In this document: piece after piece, positions 28,144-36,282 of the stretch
How the letters are laid out: each line of letters opens with the position of its first letter
How positions within the stretch are numbered: position 1 is the stretch's first letter
Assembly: GCA_018302605.1 (NCBI GenBank)
Contig: JAGVZN010000026.1
Coordinates: 1-37,506 of the forward strand
Source of the DNA: Candidatus Woesearchaeota archaeon
GTDB lineage: Archaea; Nanobdellota; Nanobdellia; Woesearchaeales; GW2011-AR9
Direction of reading: 5' to 3'
Length of the DNA: 37,506 bases
Notes under the pieces: generated by a model
Database searches by the model: none
What the model was told of the DNA's origin: nothing
The model's input: only the letters and a program-made list of their open reading frames with translations
Translations under genes and position numbers: made by a program

Positions 28144-29253
28144 ATGGCAACGAAGAAAGAAGAAACGGCAAATAAGTATGTATTGGGGAAGATCAAAGAC
28201 ATTGCTAAAAGAATGTATGACACCATCCGACTGCAGAAAAAGCCGGAAATTGAGATGCCGATTAGAGCGTTAAGCAATGTCTCTTACGATGATAAAGAAG
28301 GGTATTTCAAATTACTGAAGAGTGTAAAATCCCGGACGCTGACTGCTTCGACGATCAAGACTTTTGCCCAGACGCTGCGCATGATGGAATTATCCAAACA
28401 ATTGGTTGAAACCGATGATATCGCCACCAAAAGGGAAGCCTATTATGTGAGCAAGAACTGGGGCGACGCCCGCTTTCGGGAGCAGCCGGAATCAGATACA
28501 GTCATGGACGATATCGAAGCGATGATGGGTGTCAACCGCGAACAGATCGGTTTCATTCCGGAAGAGAAAGGCGGAGCAGTTGCCGGAGAATTGGTGGTTA
28601 TTGACCAAGATGCGGATAGCGGAAAAGATTTAGAGATTGATTGTACAAAATTCGGATCGGGAGCATATTCTATCCCCAGCTCGGTAGAACATCTGCGTTT
28701 CAAGACGAAAGCGAAATTCATCCTAGCGATCGAAACGAGCGGGATGTTTGAACGGTTGAATAAGCATAATTATTGGAAGAAAGCAAACTGTATCTTGATC
28801 GCCATGGGTGGCGTTCCGACAAGAGCCTGCCGGCGTTTTATCCGAAAACTGGCAGACGAACAGAAATTGCCGGTATATGTTTTCTGTGACGGTGATTTTT
28901 ACGGTTACTTTAACATCCATCGCACGCTGAAAGTTGGTTCGGGAAATGCGGCGCATATCAATGAATTCTTTTGTGTTCCGCAGGCGCAATATATTGGCAT
29001 CACCCCACAAGACATCATCGACTATCAGCTGCCCACACATCCACTCAAAGATGTCGATATCAAACGAGCGAAGGACGCGCTGAAGAACGATCCTTTTGTA
29101 CAGCACTATACGGCCTGGCAGAAAGCGGCAGAGCAGCAGATCAAGATGAAAGCAAGGGCAGAGCAGCAGGCGTTAGCCAAGCACGGGTTAAACTTTGTGA
29201 TTGATAAATACCTCCCGGAAAAATTGAAGAATAGGAAGACTTGGCTGCCATGA
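28144..29253 (+). CDS. top6A: DNA topoisomerase VI subunit A (Spo11-like)
   Basis: SKNWGDARFREQPESDTVMDDIEAM, FILAIETSGMFERL, YVFCDGDFYGYFNIHRTLKVGSGNAAHINEFFCVPQAQYIGITPQDI. Confidence 0.96.
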   Translation: MATKKEETANKYVLGKIKDIAKRMYDTIRLQKKPEIEMPIRALSNVSYDDKEGYFKLLKSVKSRTLTASTIKTFAQTLRMMELSKQLVETDDIATKREAYYVSKNWGDARFREQPESDTVMDDIEAMMGVNREQIGFIPEEKGGAVAGELVVIDQDADSGKDLEIDCTKFGSGAYSIPSSVEHLRFKTKAKFILAIETSGMFERLNKHNYWKKANCILIAMGGVPTRACRRFIRKLADEQKLPVYVFCDGDFYGYFNIHRTLKVGSGNAAHINEFFCVPQAQYIGITPQDIIDYQLPTHPLKDVDIKRAKDALKNDPFVQHYTAWQKAAEQQIKMKARAEQQALAKHGLNFVIDKYLPEKLKNRKTWLP

Positions 29254-29849
29254 GGAAGAATTTGATTTTAATAGGATTAGTACTAGGAGTAATACTCACT
29301 ATTGTTTATCTGAGAGGATTTGATACAATGACCCCAAAAAATAGAACTGCAATCCTGGAGACAACAACGGGAACAATAAAGATCGAGTTATTCGAGGACA
29401 AGATGCCAATAACAACTCAGAATTTTATCAATCTGGCCCAGCAAGGTTTTTACGATGGAACACGCATTCACCGAGTCATTTCTCAATTTATGATTCAGGG
29501 CGGCGATCCTTTGAGCAAAGAAACCAATCAGAAACAGCGCTGGGGAACGGGCGGACCAGGATATCTGATCAAAGATGAATTTGTGCCTGGATTGTCCAAC
29601 CTTCGAGGCACAATAGCTATGGCCAATTCCGGCCAGCCAAATAGTGGCGGGAGCCAATTCTTCATCAATGTCAATGATAATACATTTCTGGATTTTGATC
29701 AGCCGCCGTTGACCAGCCGGCATCCCGTCTTTGGGAAAGTGATCGAGGGGATAGCTGTCGTTGATCAGATGGCCGATTCTCCACGAAATACCCAAGATCA
29801 ACCTTTGCAGGATGTGGTGATTACAACAGTGACGATCAGTCTTTCTTGA
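29250..29849 (+). CDS. Cyclophilin-type peptidyl-prolyl isomerase with N-terminal membrane anchor
   Basis: TQNFINLAQQGFYDGTRIHRVISQFMIQGGDPL...GGSQFFINVNDN; ATG overlaps top6A stop. Confidence 0.92.
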   Translation: MRKNLILIGLVLGVILTIVYLRGFDTMTPKNRTAILETTTGTIKIELFEDKMPITTQNFINLAQQGFYDGTRIHRVISQFMIQGGDPLSKETNQKQRWGTGGPGYLIKDEFVPGLSNLRGTIAMANSGQPNSGGSQFFINVNDNTFLDFDQPPLTSRHPVFGKVIEGIAVVDQMADSPRNTQDQPLQDVVITTVTISLS

Positions 29850-29939
29850 TCATGGTTGGTCTAGAACAAGGGAAGAATGAAGAATTTGGATGATTGACGA
29901 CGAAATGTTTAAAAGGGATTTTGAGTTTTAAGAACTTAA

Positions 29940-30112
29940 GGACCCGTAGCGTAGCCTGGATACAGCTGGATAAGTTGTGAGGGCAGATAGCGCGACAGCC
30001 TTCTAAGCCTAAAGCAAGGAGAGCTGTAGATCGTGAGTTCAAATCCAGATGTCACACCGCTTCAAAAAGAAAAATAAAGGAGTGACAGTGGGAGAAAGTC
30101 TCACCGGGTCCG
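29940..30112 (+). tRNA. tRNA-Arg(TCT) interrupted by three introns (about 29963-29989 in D-loop; 30006-30021 at 37/38; about 30044-30098 at 59/60)
   Basis: Spliced product GGACCCG-TA-GCGTAGCCTGGATAGCGC-G-ACAGC-CTTCTAA-GCTGT-AGATC-GTGAG-TTCAAAT-CTCAC-CGGGTCC-G has all four stems paired; TATA-like GTTTAAAA about 28 bp upstream. Confidence 0.9.
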
Positions 30113-30122
30113 CTTTTTTTAT

Positions 30123-30488
30123 TTAGTAGGGCTTTTCTACTTTAATTTCACGGATTTTCTGAAAATCTTTAACATTTCTGGTGATGAGAGTAGCATTATT
30201 TACAAAAGCAGATGCCGCGATAAGGGCATCGGGAAGTGCTATCCCATATTTTCTACGGAAATCTGCGGCAATTTGAACAAGGGGATTCCCTACGGTGATT
30301 TTCTCAAATTGAGAGAGAAAGTGAAGAACTCTTTCTCGAATAACCGCGTCTTTACATTGTTGTCCAGATAATAGTTCTGCTTCAGTTACTGCTGAGAAAA
30401 TGATCTCTTCCTCTTCACCAAAAAAAGAGAGGGATGGTCCAAACCCCCTTAAAAGATCAATGAAGATATCCGTGTCAACAAGCTTCAT
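30123..30488 (-). CDS. PIN-domain toxin (VapC-like)
   Basis: MKLVDTDIFIDLLRG, FSAVTEAELLSG, GIALPDALIAASAFVNNATLITRNVKDF. Confidence 0.9.
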   Translation of the reverse strand: MKLVDTDIFIDLLRGFGPSLSFFGEEEEIIFSAVTEAELLSGQQCKDAVIRERVLHFLSQFEKITVGNPLVQIAADFRRKYGIALPDALIAASAFVNNATLITRNVKDFQKIREIKVEKPY

Positions 30489-30742
30489 AATTTTACTCTC
30501 TGCGCACGTTTTTTCCAGCTCTGTCTTGTTTTGGTCACATATTGGACACTATCTTCTTTGATTAAACCGTTCCAAATTCCCGCCGTCTCTTTGAGAAGAC
30601 TCTCTCGTTTCATCTTAAAGAAATCGATGCGTCCACCCTCAATACTAAAGAAAACAGTATCCCCAATGTTAATATCTTGAACTACTCGTACATCTCTCGG
30701 AATGGTCACTTGATAATTCCTCGTAACTTTAGCTATGCCCAT
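30485..30742 (-). CDS. AbrB/SpoVT-fold antitoxin (VapB-like)
   Basis: AKVTRNYQVTIPRDVRVVQDINIGDTVFFSIEGGRIDF; overlaps the toxin gene. Confidence 0.85.
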   Translation of the reverse strand: MGIAKVTRNYQVTIPRDVRVVQDINIGDTVFFSIEGGRIDFFKMKRESLLKETAGIWNGLIKEDSVQYVTKTRQSWKKRAQRVKL

Positions 30743-30813
30743 CCTAGTTAAATAATGGTGGTTTTATTTAAACTTTTCTCCATTCGGGAGAATTTCAGGT
30801 TTATTTTACTAAC

Positions 30814-30840
30814 GGGGGGGGGGTAACGCATCTTTAAATA
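30814..30840 (+). promoter_or_regulatory. G10 tract + TAACGCATC + TATA box (TTTAAATA) promoter module, copy 1
   Basis: ATTTTACTAAC-G10-TAACGCATC-TTTAAATAG; same layout at 33469-33497. Confidence 0.75.
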
Positions 30841-30885
30841 GAGTAGTTGGTTTTAATCTTTTAATATATCTTAGAGGTGATATTA

Positions 30886-31320
30886 ATGAAGAAAATGTTT
30901 GTCGTTTTAGGATTGGCTGTGTTAATGTTGTTTGTAGTGGCCTGTACGCCGGGAGAAACACTCGCCGGACAAGCAGTGAAACAGGATAAGTCCTGTTTAA
31001 CCATGGAAAATCGTTGTGGTTTTGTAAGTAAAACGAACTTACAATTCAGTTGTGAGATGGTAGCAAATGAAAACTGGCCTGGGATTAATGGAGATAGCTA
31101 TTGTAAACAGCAAAAGTACCAGTTCTGCAGCCATGGCTTCTTTACTGTCGAAAATAAAGTTGGACCAAATGTGTATACTCCATTCTCTTGCGGACAAGTC
31201 ATTGACGAAGAGGATTGGAAAGCAGAAAATGGTGATATAACCTCTCAGAAATTCTCTTCCTATCCTAATTTTGAGATTGAGGATGTGATCACAATATATA
31301 GCTGTTGTAATTTGAAATAA
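30886..31320 (+). CDS. Putative lipoprotein, Cys-rich mature domain
   Basis: MKKMFVVLGLAVLMLFVVAC-TPGETLAGQAVK leader with VVAC lipobox; leader nearly identical to the protein at 33542-33928. Confidence 0.8.
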   Translation: MKKMFVVLGLAVLMLFVVACTPGETLAGQAVKQDKSCLTMENRCGFVSKTNLQFSCEMVANENWPGINGDSYCKQQKYQFCSHGFFTVENKVGPNVYTPFSCGQVIDEEDWKAENGDITSQKFSSYPNFEIEDVITIYSCCNLK

Positions 31321-31404
31321 TCTTTTTTCTTTTTTATTCTTATTCTCTACCGTCGATATCTTTAAATACCACTCTTTCCTGAAATGAGGCGGTGAATTAA
31401 CTAA

Positions 31405-31734
31405 ATGGGAAATGATGAGAGGACGGATATCCGTAAAACGAGGACGTGTGAACGCTGTAAAAATGTTGTTCCTTTAGACCAAGTTCGCTTGTACCCCAAA
31501 GATGAGACTAGAAATCTGTTGTTGTGCGAACCGTGCTGCTCGGAAGTGAAAGAGCAGAACGCAGGCAACCTGATGACTTCGAAGATTAAGCCGTTGGCGC
31601 CTTCGGAATTGATCAATTATTTATGTACACGCTGTAGTTACCGCTTCAAAGCAGATCGGGCAAAAGCAGGGGTAACTTATAATTTAAATTGCCCGTACTG
31701 CGGTAAGAATGATAAACTGGAAAAGATGAGGTAA
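31405..31734 (+). CDS. Zinc-ribbon protein
   Basis: CERCKNVV...CEPCC and CTRCSYRFKADRAKAGVTYNLNCPYCGKND. Confidence 0.7.
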   Translation: MGNDERTDIRKTRTCERCKNVVPLDQVRLYPKDETRNLLLCEPCCSEVKEQNAGNLMTSKIKPLAPSELINYLCTRCSYRFKADRAKAGVTYNLNCPYCGKNDKLEKMR

Positions 31735-31737
31735 ATT

Positions 31738-32505
31738 ATGCTTTACATTCACCAGCTAAATCATCTTACACCAAAGATGGCGGATTTGGAAAGTGTGTAT
31801 TTAGTGCGGGAATTGAAACAGAAAACTGCCTATCCTCTTCAGGAGAACCAGCTGAAAGAGTTATTCTTACCTTTTTTTATATCCGGCGAAGAACTGGTCA
31901 TGATCGAAGAATCTCTCAACTTGATCGAACCGACAATCGAACAAGTTAAATCCCTGCTTCAAAAGCAATCATCCCTTTACGAAACAATCAATCTACAACG
32001 GGCAGTACAGATGCTTAAATCACTTCCTTTACATCTGCAGAATAACCTGACTTTCCTCCAAGAATTTCAGGTTTGGCAAAATACGGCCCCAAATGATGTA
32101 GCTTTACTCTTCAATCGCGTTCCACAATTAAGATCAATGGAAGAGAAAATGAAAGCAAATGAAGAGATTAAGAAAGTCTTTGGCTTTTTACTGCGAAATC
32201 CGGAATTTTTCTTTCAATATCAGGATGTCGTCAATGAAGGGCAGGTCTCTACAATCAATGGCCTCTCGGAAGGTTTGGAGAAAGGCTTTTTCTTTCACGT
32301 AACGCTGGAAGAAGAGACCAAAAAGTTAGAGTACGGCATAATCAAACGCAGGATCCCCACAGAAGAATTAAGTCTTGTGGGAGAAATTGAAAAGAATATC
32401 AGATGCATTAAAGAAGCAATTGATACTGCTTACAAAGCGAATATGGGGATTATCAACCTAGCCGTAGTTCTGTATGCCTCTGTGAAATGGTTAAGCGGGA
32501 AATGA
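31738..32505 (+). CDS. Conserved-looking helical protein of unknown function
   Basis: 255-aa ORF starting 3 bp after the zinc-ribbon stop; no recognised motif. Confidence 0.6.
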   Translation: MLYIHQLNHLTPKMADLESVYLVRELKQKTAYPLQENQLKELFLPFFISGEELVMIEESLNLIEPTIEQVKSLLQKQSSLYETINLQRAVQMLKSLPLHLQNNLTFLQEFQVWQNTAPNDVALLFNRVPQLRSMEEKMKANEEIKKVFGFLLRNPEFFFQYQDVVNEGQVSTINGLSEGLEKGFFFHVTLEEETKKLEYGIIKRRIPTEELSLVGEIEKNIRCIKEAIDTAYKANMGIINLAVVLYASVKWLSGK

Positions 32506-32519
32506 GAGAAAGATTCTTT

Positions 32520-33227
32520 CTACACGCTCTTCTTTAATTCCTGCTTTAATAATTTGTCCAATTCTTTGGGATGATGCCGGCAATACGCTTCGAGTTGGCT
32601 GGCTTGGCGATGCGCCCAAGAATATACTTGATAATGGGTTAGATGTGTCTTTCGGTGTAGCCGTTCAATCATTAGATTACGTTCTGCCAATTCATGAAGG
32701 AGAATATATTTTCGTTCTCTCGGGGAGATATCATCATCAATCCAAACTTCATTTTGGGGAATGAAGTGATAACGATAGTGATGCCCGCCTTCCGTGAAGT
32801 CTAAAAAGAAGATGTCTCGGACGAGTTCACCATCAACGATCCAGACCGCGATGTTTTTACTATATTTTTTGATGAGCCGAGAACGGATTTTCTTCAGAAC
32901 TTCTTCTCCCCGCTGCTTGTAGGCCGCAGAAGCACGGCGTTCTGCTTTCTCCAGCTGATCGGCTTTGAGCAGGGCATAATCATATTTTTTCTTCCGGCGC
33001 AAAAGCTTATTTTCTTCAAGAAGATGGTCCACATAATAGCGTGTCTCTTGATGTTTGCTGGATTCATGATCGATCCAAAATTCCTGCTTGGGGATGAAAT
33101 GAAAGAGGTAGTGCTGGCCAAAATTGGTGAATTCCTCATCAAGGTTCGTGCGGATATAATTGCCGTCAACGATCCACACGGTGAATCCGGAAACGACATC
33201 CCATTTCCGGAGATATGGTTTTCTCAT
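32520..33227 (-). CDS. Protein with two tandem copies of a VWIVDG...HFIP...WID domain
   Basis: VWIVDGNYIRTNLDEEFTNFGQHYLFHFIPKQEFWID and VWIVDGELVRDIFFLDFTEGGHHYRYHFIPQNEVWID are clear internal repeats. Confidence 0.7.
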   Translation of the reverse strand: MRKPYLRKWDVVSGFTVWIVDGNYIRTNLDEEFTNFGQHYLFHFIPKQEFWIDHESSKHQETRYYVDHLLEENKLLRRKKKYDYALLKADQLEKAERRASAAYKQRGEEVLKKIRSRLIKKYSKNIAVWIVDGELVRDIFFLDFTEGGHHYRYHFIPQNEVWIDDDISPRERKYILLHELAERNLMIERLHRKTHLTHYQVYSWAHRQASQLEAYCRHHPKELDKLLKQELKKSV

Positions 33228-33273
33228 CGTTTTTGATGATTATTTATCGGCTAATAAAGGTTGCGAAAAGAAA

Positions 33274-33444
33274 CGCTTAGTAGAAAAAGTCGTCCGCCTG
33301 GCCTAAAGATTGACCGTGGGAAGCGATCTCCAGGAACAGGTGCGAAAACCAGCGAGGAGAATAGCTCGTACGCAACCATCCACACCACCGGTTTTCGCCA
33401 CGGTCAATGGCCAGGAGGACTTTTTCTGGATTTTTGACAGAGCC
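33274..33444 (+). mobile_element. Family A hairpin element, copy A3 (about 171 bp, decayed right end)
   Basis: GCTTAGTAGAAAAAGTCGTCCGCCTGGCCTAAAGATTGACCGTGGGAAG...CCACGGTCAATGGCCAGGAGGACTTTTTCTGGATTTTTGACAGAGCC; no target duplication found. Confidence 0.82.
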
Positions 33445-33468
33445 TATTCCCAAAGAACATTTTACGAC

Positions 33469-33497
33469 GGGGGGGGGGGGTAACGCATCTTTAAATA
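33469..33497 (+). promoter_or_regulatory. G12 tract + TAACGCATC + TATA box (TTTAAATA) promoter module, copy 2
   Basis: ATTTTACGAC-G12-TAACGCATC-TTTAAATAG; spacer and TATA identical to copy 1. Confidence 0.75.
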
Positions 33498-33541
33498 GAT
33501 CAATCGTTTACTTTATTCCATCAATTAATCAGGTGATACAC

Positions 33542-33928
33542 ATGAAGAAGATGGTTATGGTTTTAGGATTAATGGTTTTGGCATTGTTTGTGGTGGCCTG
33601 TGCGCCGGGAGAAACACTTGCGGGACAAGCGGTGAAAACAAGAGCATGCAACAGCAATTGGGAGAAATATTGTGGTACTCTTCTGGAAGGAGAAAGCCAA
33701 GCGTATAGTATCGGCAGTTCTCAATATAAAATCGCTCTAACAGAAATTATTAACCAGAATTACGCAGGAGGCGTACATTCGGCGACGTTTAATGTGAATG
33801 GAAAAGTTGTAACTTTGCTCGAAGGAGAAGCACAAGGATTGAACGATGGGAAAGGGATGGCCCTCACTGAATTAATATCCCAAAATTATGCGGGAGGGGT
33901 TCACAAAGCATCATTCTGTCTGGGATGA
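33542..33928 (+). CDS. Putative lipoprotein with two internal repeats
   Basis: MKKMVMVLGLMVLALFVVAC-APGETLAGQAVK leader; repeats LLEGESQAY...ALTEIINQNYAGGVHSATF and LLEGEAQGL...ALTELISQNYAGGVHKASF. Confidence 0.8.
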   Translation: MKKMVMVLGLMVLALFVVACAPGETLAGQAVKTRACNSNWEKYCGTLLEGESQAYSIGSSQYKIALTEIINQNYAGGVHSATFNVNGKVVTLLEGEAQGLNDGKGMALTELISQNYAGGVHKASFCLG

Positions 33929-34019
33929 GAACTTTCTTCCATTTTTTTTCTGAATTGTTTAGTTTTTCTGACTGGCCGTAAGTGAGAGCCGAAAAGAAAC
34001 GTATATAAAGATAAAAATA

Positions 34020-34565
34020 ATGAAATGGAATGTGGAGAAAAGATTATTTCTGCGTGAGGTAAGATTAGCCGATGCACCTTTGTTGGTGAGATGGTTCAAT
34101 GACCATAATAATGTTCGGTACATGAGCCCGATCATCCGTGGGAAAAGACATACTCTCCCCAGCATGAAAACAGAGATCAGATCTATCGATCCGGAATATG
34201 AACAATTATTTATTGTCTGCAGAAGAAAGACGCAGAAACCAATCGGGCATGCCGGAATTGATGATCTCTTTCGCTTGGACAAAAGGGGGGAAATCTTTTT
34301 TCTGATTGGTGAAAAAGATGAGCAGGGCAAAGGATATGGGAAAGAGATTGTTTCTCTGCTGTTGGAGCAGGCGTTTGGGAAGTTGAAATTACACAGTGTT
34401 TCGGCTTCGGCAGTATTGGAAAACAAAGCATCGATCGCCATCCTAAAGAAAGCAGGTTTTAGAAAGATTGGTGTCAGAAGAGATTATAATCGGATCAATG
34501 GGAAATATGTGAATGAAGTGTTGTTTGATCTGTTAGTTACTGAATATCTGAAGAAAAAGAAATAG
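34020..34565 (+). CDS. GNAT acetyltransferase (RimJ/RimL-like)
   Basis: RLFLREVRLADAPLLVRWFNDHNNVRYM, DEQGKGYGKEIVSLLLEQAF, NKASIAILKKAGFRKIGVRRDY. Confidence 0.9.
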   Translation: MKWNVEKRLFLREVRLADAPLLVRWFNDHNNVRYMSPIIRGKRHTLPSMKTEIRSIDPEYEQLFIVCRRKTQKPIGHAGIDDLFRLDKRGEIFFLIGEKDEQGKGYGKEIVSLLLEQAFGKLKLHSVSASAVLENKASIAILKKAGFRKIGVRRDYNRINGKYVNEVLFDLLVTEYLKKKK

Positions 34566-34617
34566 TGGTTTCTTCTTAGAAAACTATATAAATCATCTAT
34601 TACGGAAGAGCTTTAAA

Positions 34618-34747
34618 GCGCCCGTGGCTAAGCGGCTAAAGCAATCGCCTGCAGATCAGCTAGGATGAGCTCACCAGAGCGATGAACAGGAGACAGCGAT
34701 CATTCGAGGGTTCGAGTGGATTTATTCCGAAAGTCCCTCCGGGCGCT
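34618..34747 (+). tRNA. tRNA-Cys(GCA) interrupted by two introns (34655-34694 at 37/38; 34717-34733 at 59/60)
   Basis: Spliced GCGCCCG-TG-GCTAAGCGGCTAAAGC-A-ATCGC-CTGCAGA-GCGAT-CATTC-GAGGG-TTCGAGT-CCCTC-CGGGCGC-T; anticodon GCA at 34651-34653, U73 discriminator; TATA-like CTATATAAAT about 28 bp upstream. Confidence 0.9.
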
Positions 34748-34776
34748 TATTTCTTTTTGAGAAAAGATGTTACAAA

Positions 34777-35022
34777 CTACTCTTGGGAAAGACTAGCGAA
34801 TTTAAACTCTTCCACCGGCCGGGCTTTCAATTCCTGGCATCTCCCCGAAGCCAGCGCGGGATGTTCAAAAGTACCGAATAAGCGTAAGAGAGATCCATCT
34901 TTCTTATGGACTTTTGTCTGCTTACTACAGGTGACACAGCGGAACACGGCGGTTTGGATGGTTTTATGCTGAAACATCTGGAAAGCATGGCAATGCGGGC
35001 AACGCGTGACAGAATAGGGCAT
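34777..35022 (-). CDS. Small zinc-ribbon protein
   Basis: MPYSVTRCPHCHAFQMFQHKTIQTAVFRCVTCSKQTKV, two CxxC knuckles; ATG at 35022 is more credible than the 35157 start. Confidence 0.65.
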   Translation of the reverse strand: MPYSVTRCPHCHAFQMFQHKTIQTAVFRCVTCSKQTKVHKKDGSLLRLFGTFEHPALASGRCQELKARPVEEFKFASLSQE

Positions 35023-35083
35023 TTTAGTGAGATATCGCTCTGGGTATAAAAAGATATTTAAAATGCGATGACTATCTCGGATT

Positions 35084-36172
35084 ATGCCTAAAAAAAATAT
35101 CTCCTCCTGGGAACTGGCTGCTTTGATGCAGGAATTGAAATTTCTGGTCAGAGGCAAGATCTCGCAGATTTATCACCAAGAAAATGAAGAGATTCTATTA
35201 CAATTGCATGTGCCGGGAAAGGGAAAGCAGCTGCTCAAAATCGTGCCGGGAAAGTGGCTGTGTTTGACATCGGAGAAGGAAGAGACACCAACCCGGCCAA
35301 GCAGTTTCTGTATGCAATTACGGAAATATATCAGTAATGCTTTCATCAAAGATTTCTCACAAAAAGATGCGGAAAGAGTTGTTGTCTTTGAGTTGGAGAA
35401 AGAAGAAACTTACTTTCTGATTATCGAATTATTTTCAAAAGGAAATGTGGTGCTTACCGATAAAGACTGGGTGATTATTACGGCATTAGAACGGCAGATT
35501 TGGAAAGACCGGGTGGTCAAGCCGTATGAGAAGTATCTCTTCCCTGCGGGAGGGGTGAATTGGAAGACGATCACGGAACGAGAAATGAAGCAGATCTTAG
35601 GGAAAAGTGAGAAGAAAAACGTGGCAACAGCACTGGCAACAGAAATCGGCTTGGGGGGAGTATATGCAGAAGAAGTCTGCAGCCGGGCAGGAATTGATAA
35701 GAATGGTTTACCAGGAGAGATGACCACTGAGGAGATCAAGAAGATCACCAAGACAATCCATTCCTGTCTGGAATTGATCGAAAAACCAAAGGGGTATATC
35801 TATGATGACGACAGCACACCTCTTCCTCTCAGCGGAAAGAAAGAAAATAACATCACTAGCACATATAATGAAGCGATCAGTGCGTTGAACCCTTACCAGA
35901 AGAAATCGCCTTATGAACAAAAGATCCAAGCGCTCCACAGAATGACTGAAAGCCAAGAAGAAGCGATCAAAGAGTTACAGCAGAAGATTGAAGTGAATAC
36001 GGCAAAAGGGAATAAAATATATGAACATTATACAGCATTGCAGAGATTATTGGCCATCGTCAAAGAGATGCGGAAGACGAAAGAATGGGGTGAGGTCGCA
36101 ACGGAGTTGAAGAGGGAGAAAAAGATTAAGTCTGTTGATCTGAAGAATAAGAAGATTGTGATGGAGTTGTAG
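35084..36172 (+). CDS. NFACT-N domain protein (Rqc2/NEMF/FbpA-like), short form
   Basis: ISSWELAALMQELKFLVRGKISQIYHQENEEILLQLHVPGKGKQLLKIVPGKWLCLTSEKEETPTRPSSFCMQLRKYISNAFIKDFSQKDAERVVVFEL; ends in coiled coil without an NFACT-R domain. Confidence 0.82.
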   Translation: MPKKNISSWELAALMQELKFLVRGKISQIYHQENEEILLQLHVPGKGKQLLKIVPGKWLCLTSEKEETPTRPSSFCMQLRKYISNAFIKDFSQKDAERVVVFELEKEETYFLIIELFSKGNVVLTDKDWVIITALERQIWKDRVVKPYEKYLFPAGGVNWKTITEREMKQILGKSEKKNVATALATEIGLGGVYAEEVCSRAGIDKNGLPGEMTTEEIKKITKTIHSCLELIEKPKGYIYDDDSTPLPLSGKKENNITSTYNEAISALNPYQKKSPYEQKIQALHRMTESQEEAIKELQQKIEVNTAKGNKIYEHYTALQRLLAIVKEMRKTKEWGEVATELKREKKIKSVDLKNKKIVMEL

Positions 36173-36282
36173 AGAACCTACGGGACAAAAGTATTTAAAG
36201 AATAATTTTTCTAAAGAGATCTATGGTACAAGAACAAAATGTTGGGGAAATATTTATAAACAATTGGGTATCTATAGATACC

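Noticed and set aside
29836-30042. Minus-strand ORF antisense to tRNA-Arg
   Set aside because: Overlaps the tRNA gene and is explained by it.
33265-33453. Target-site duplication around family A copy A3
   Set aside because: Flanks GAAAAGAAA and TATTCCCAA do not match; A3 is kept as a copy on internal similarity only.
34682-34972. Plus-strand ORF beginning inside tRNA-Cys
   Set aside because: Starts in the tRNA intron and runs antisense to a better zinc-ribbon gene.
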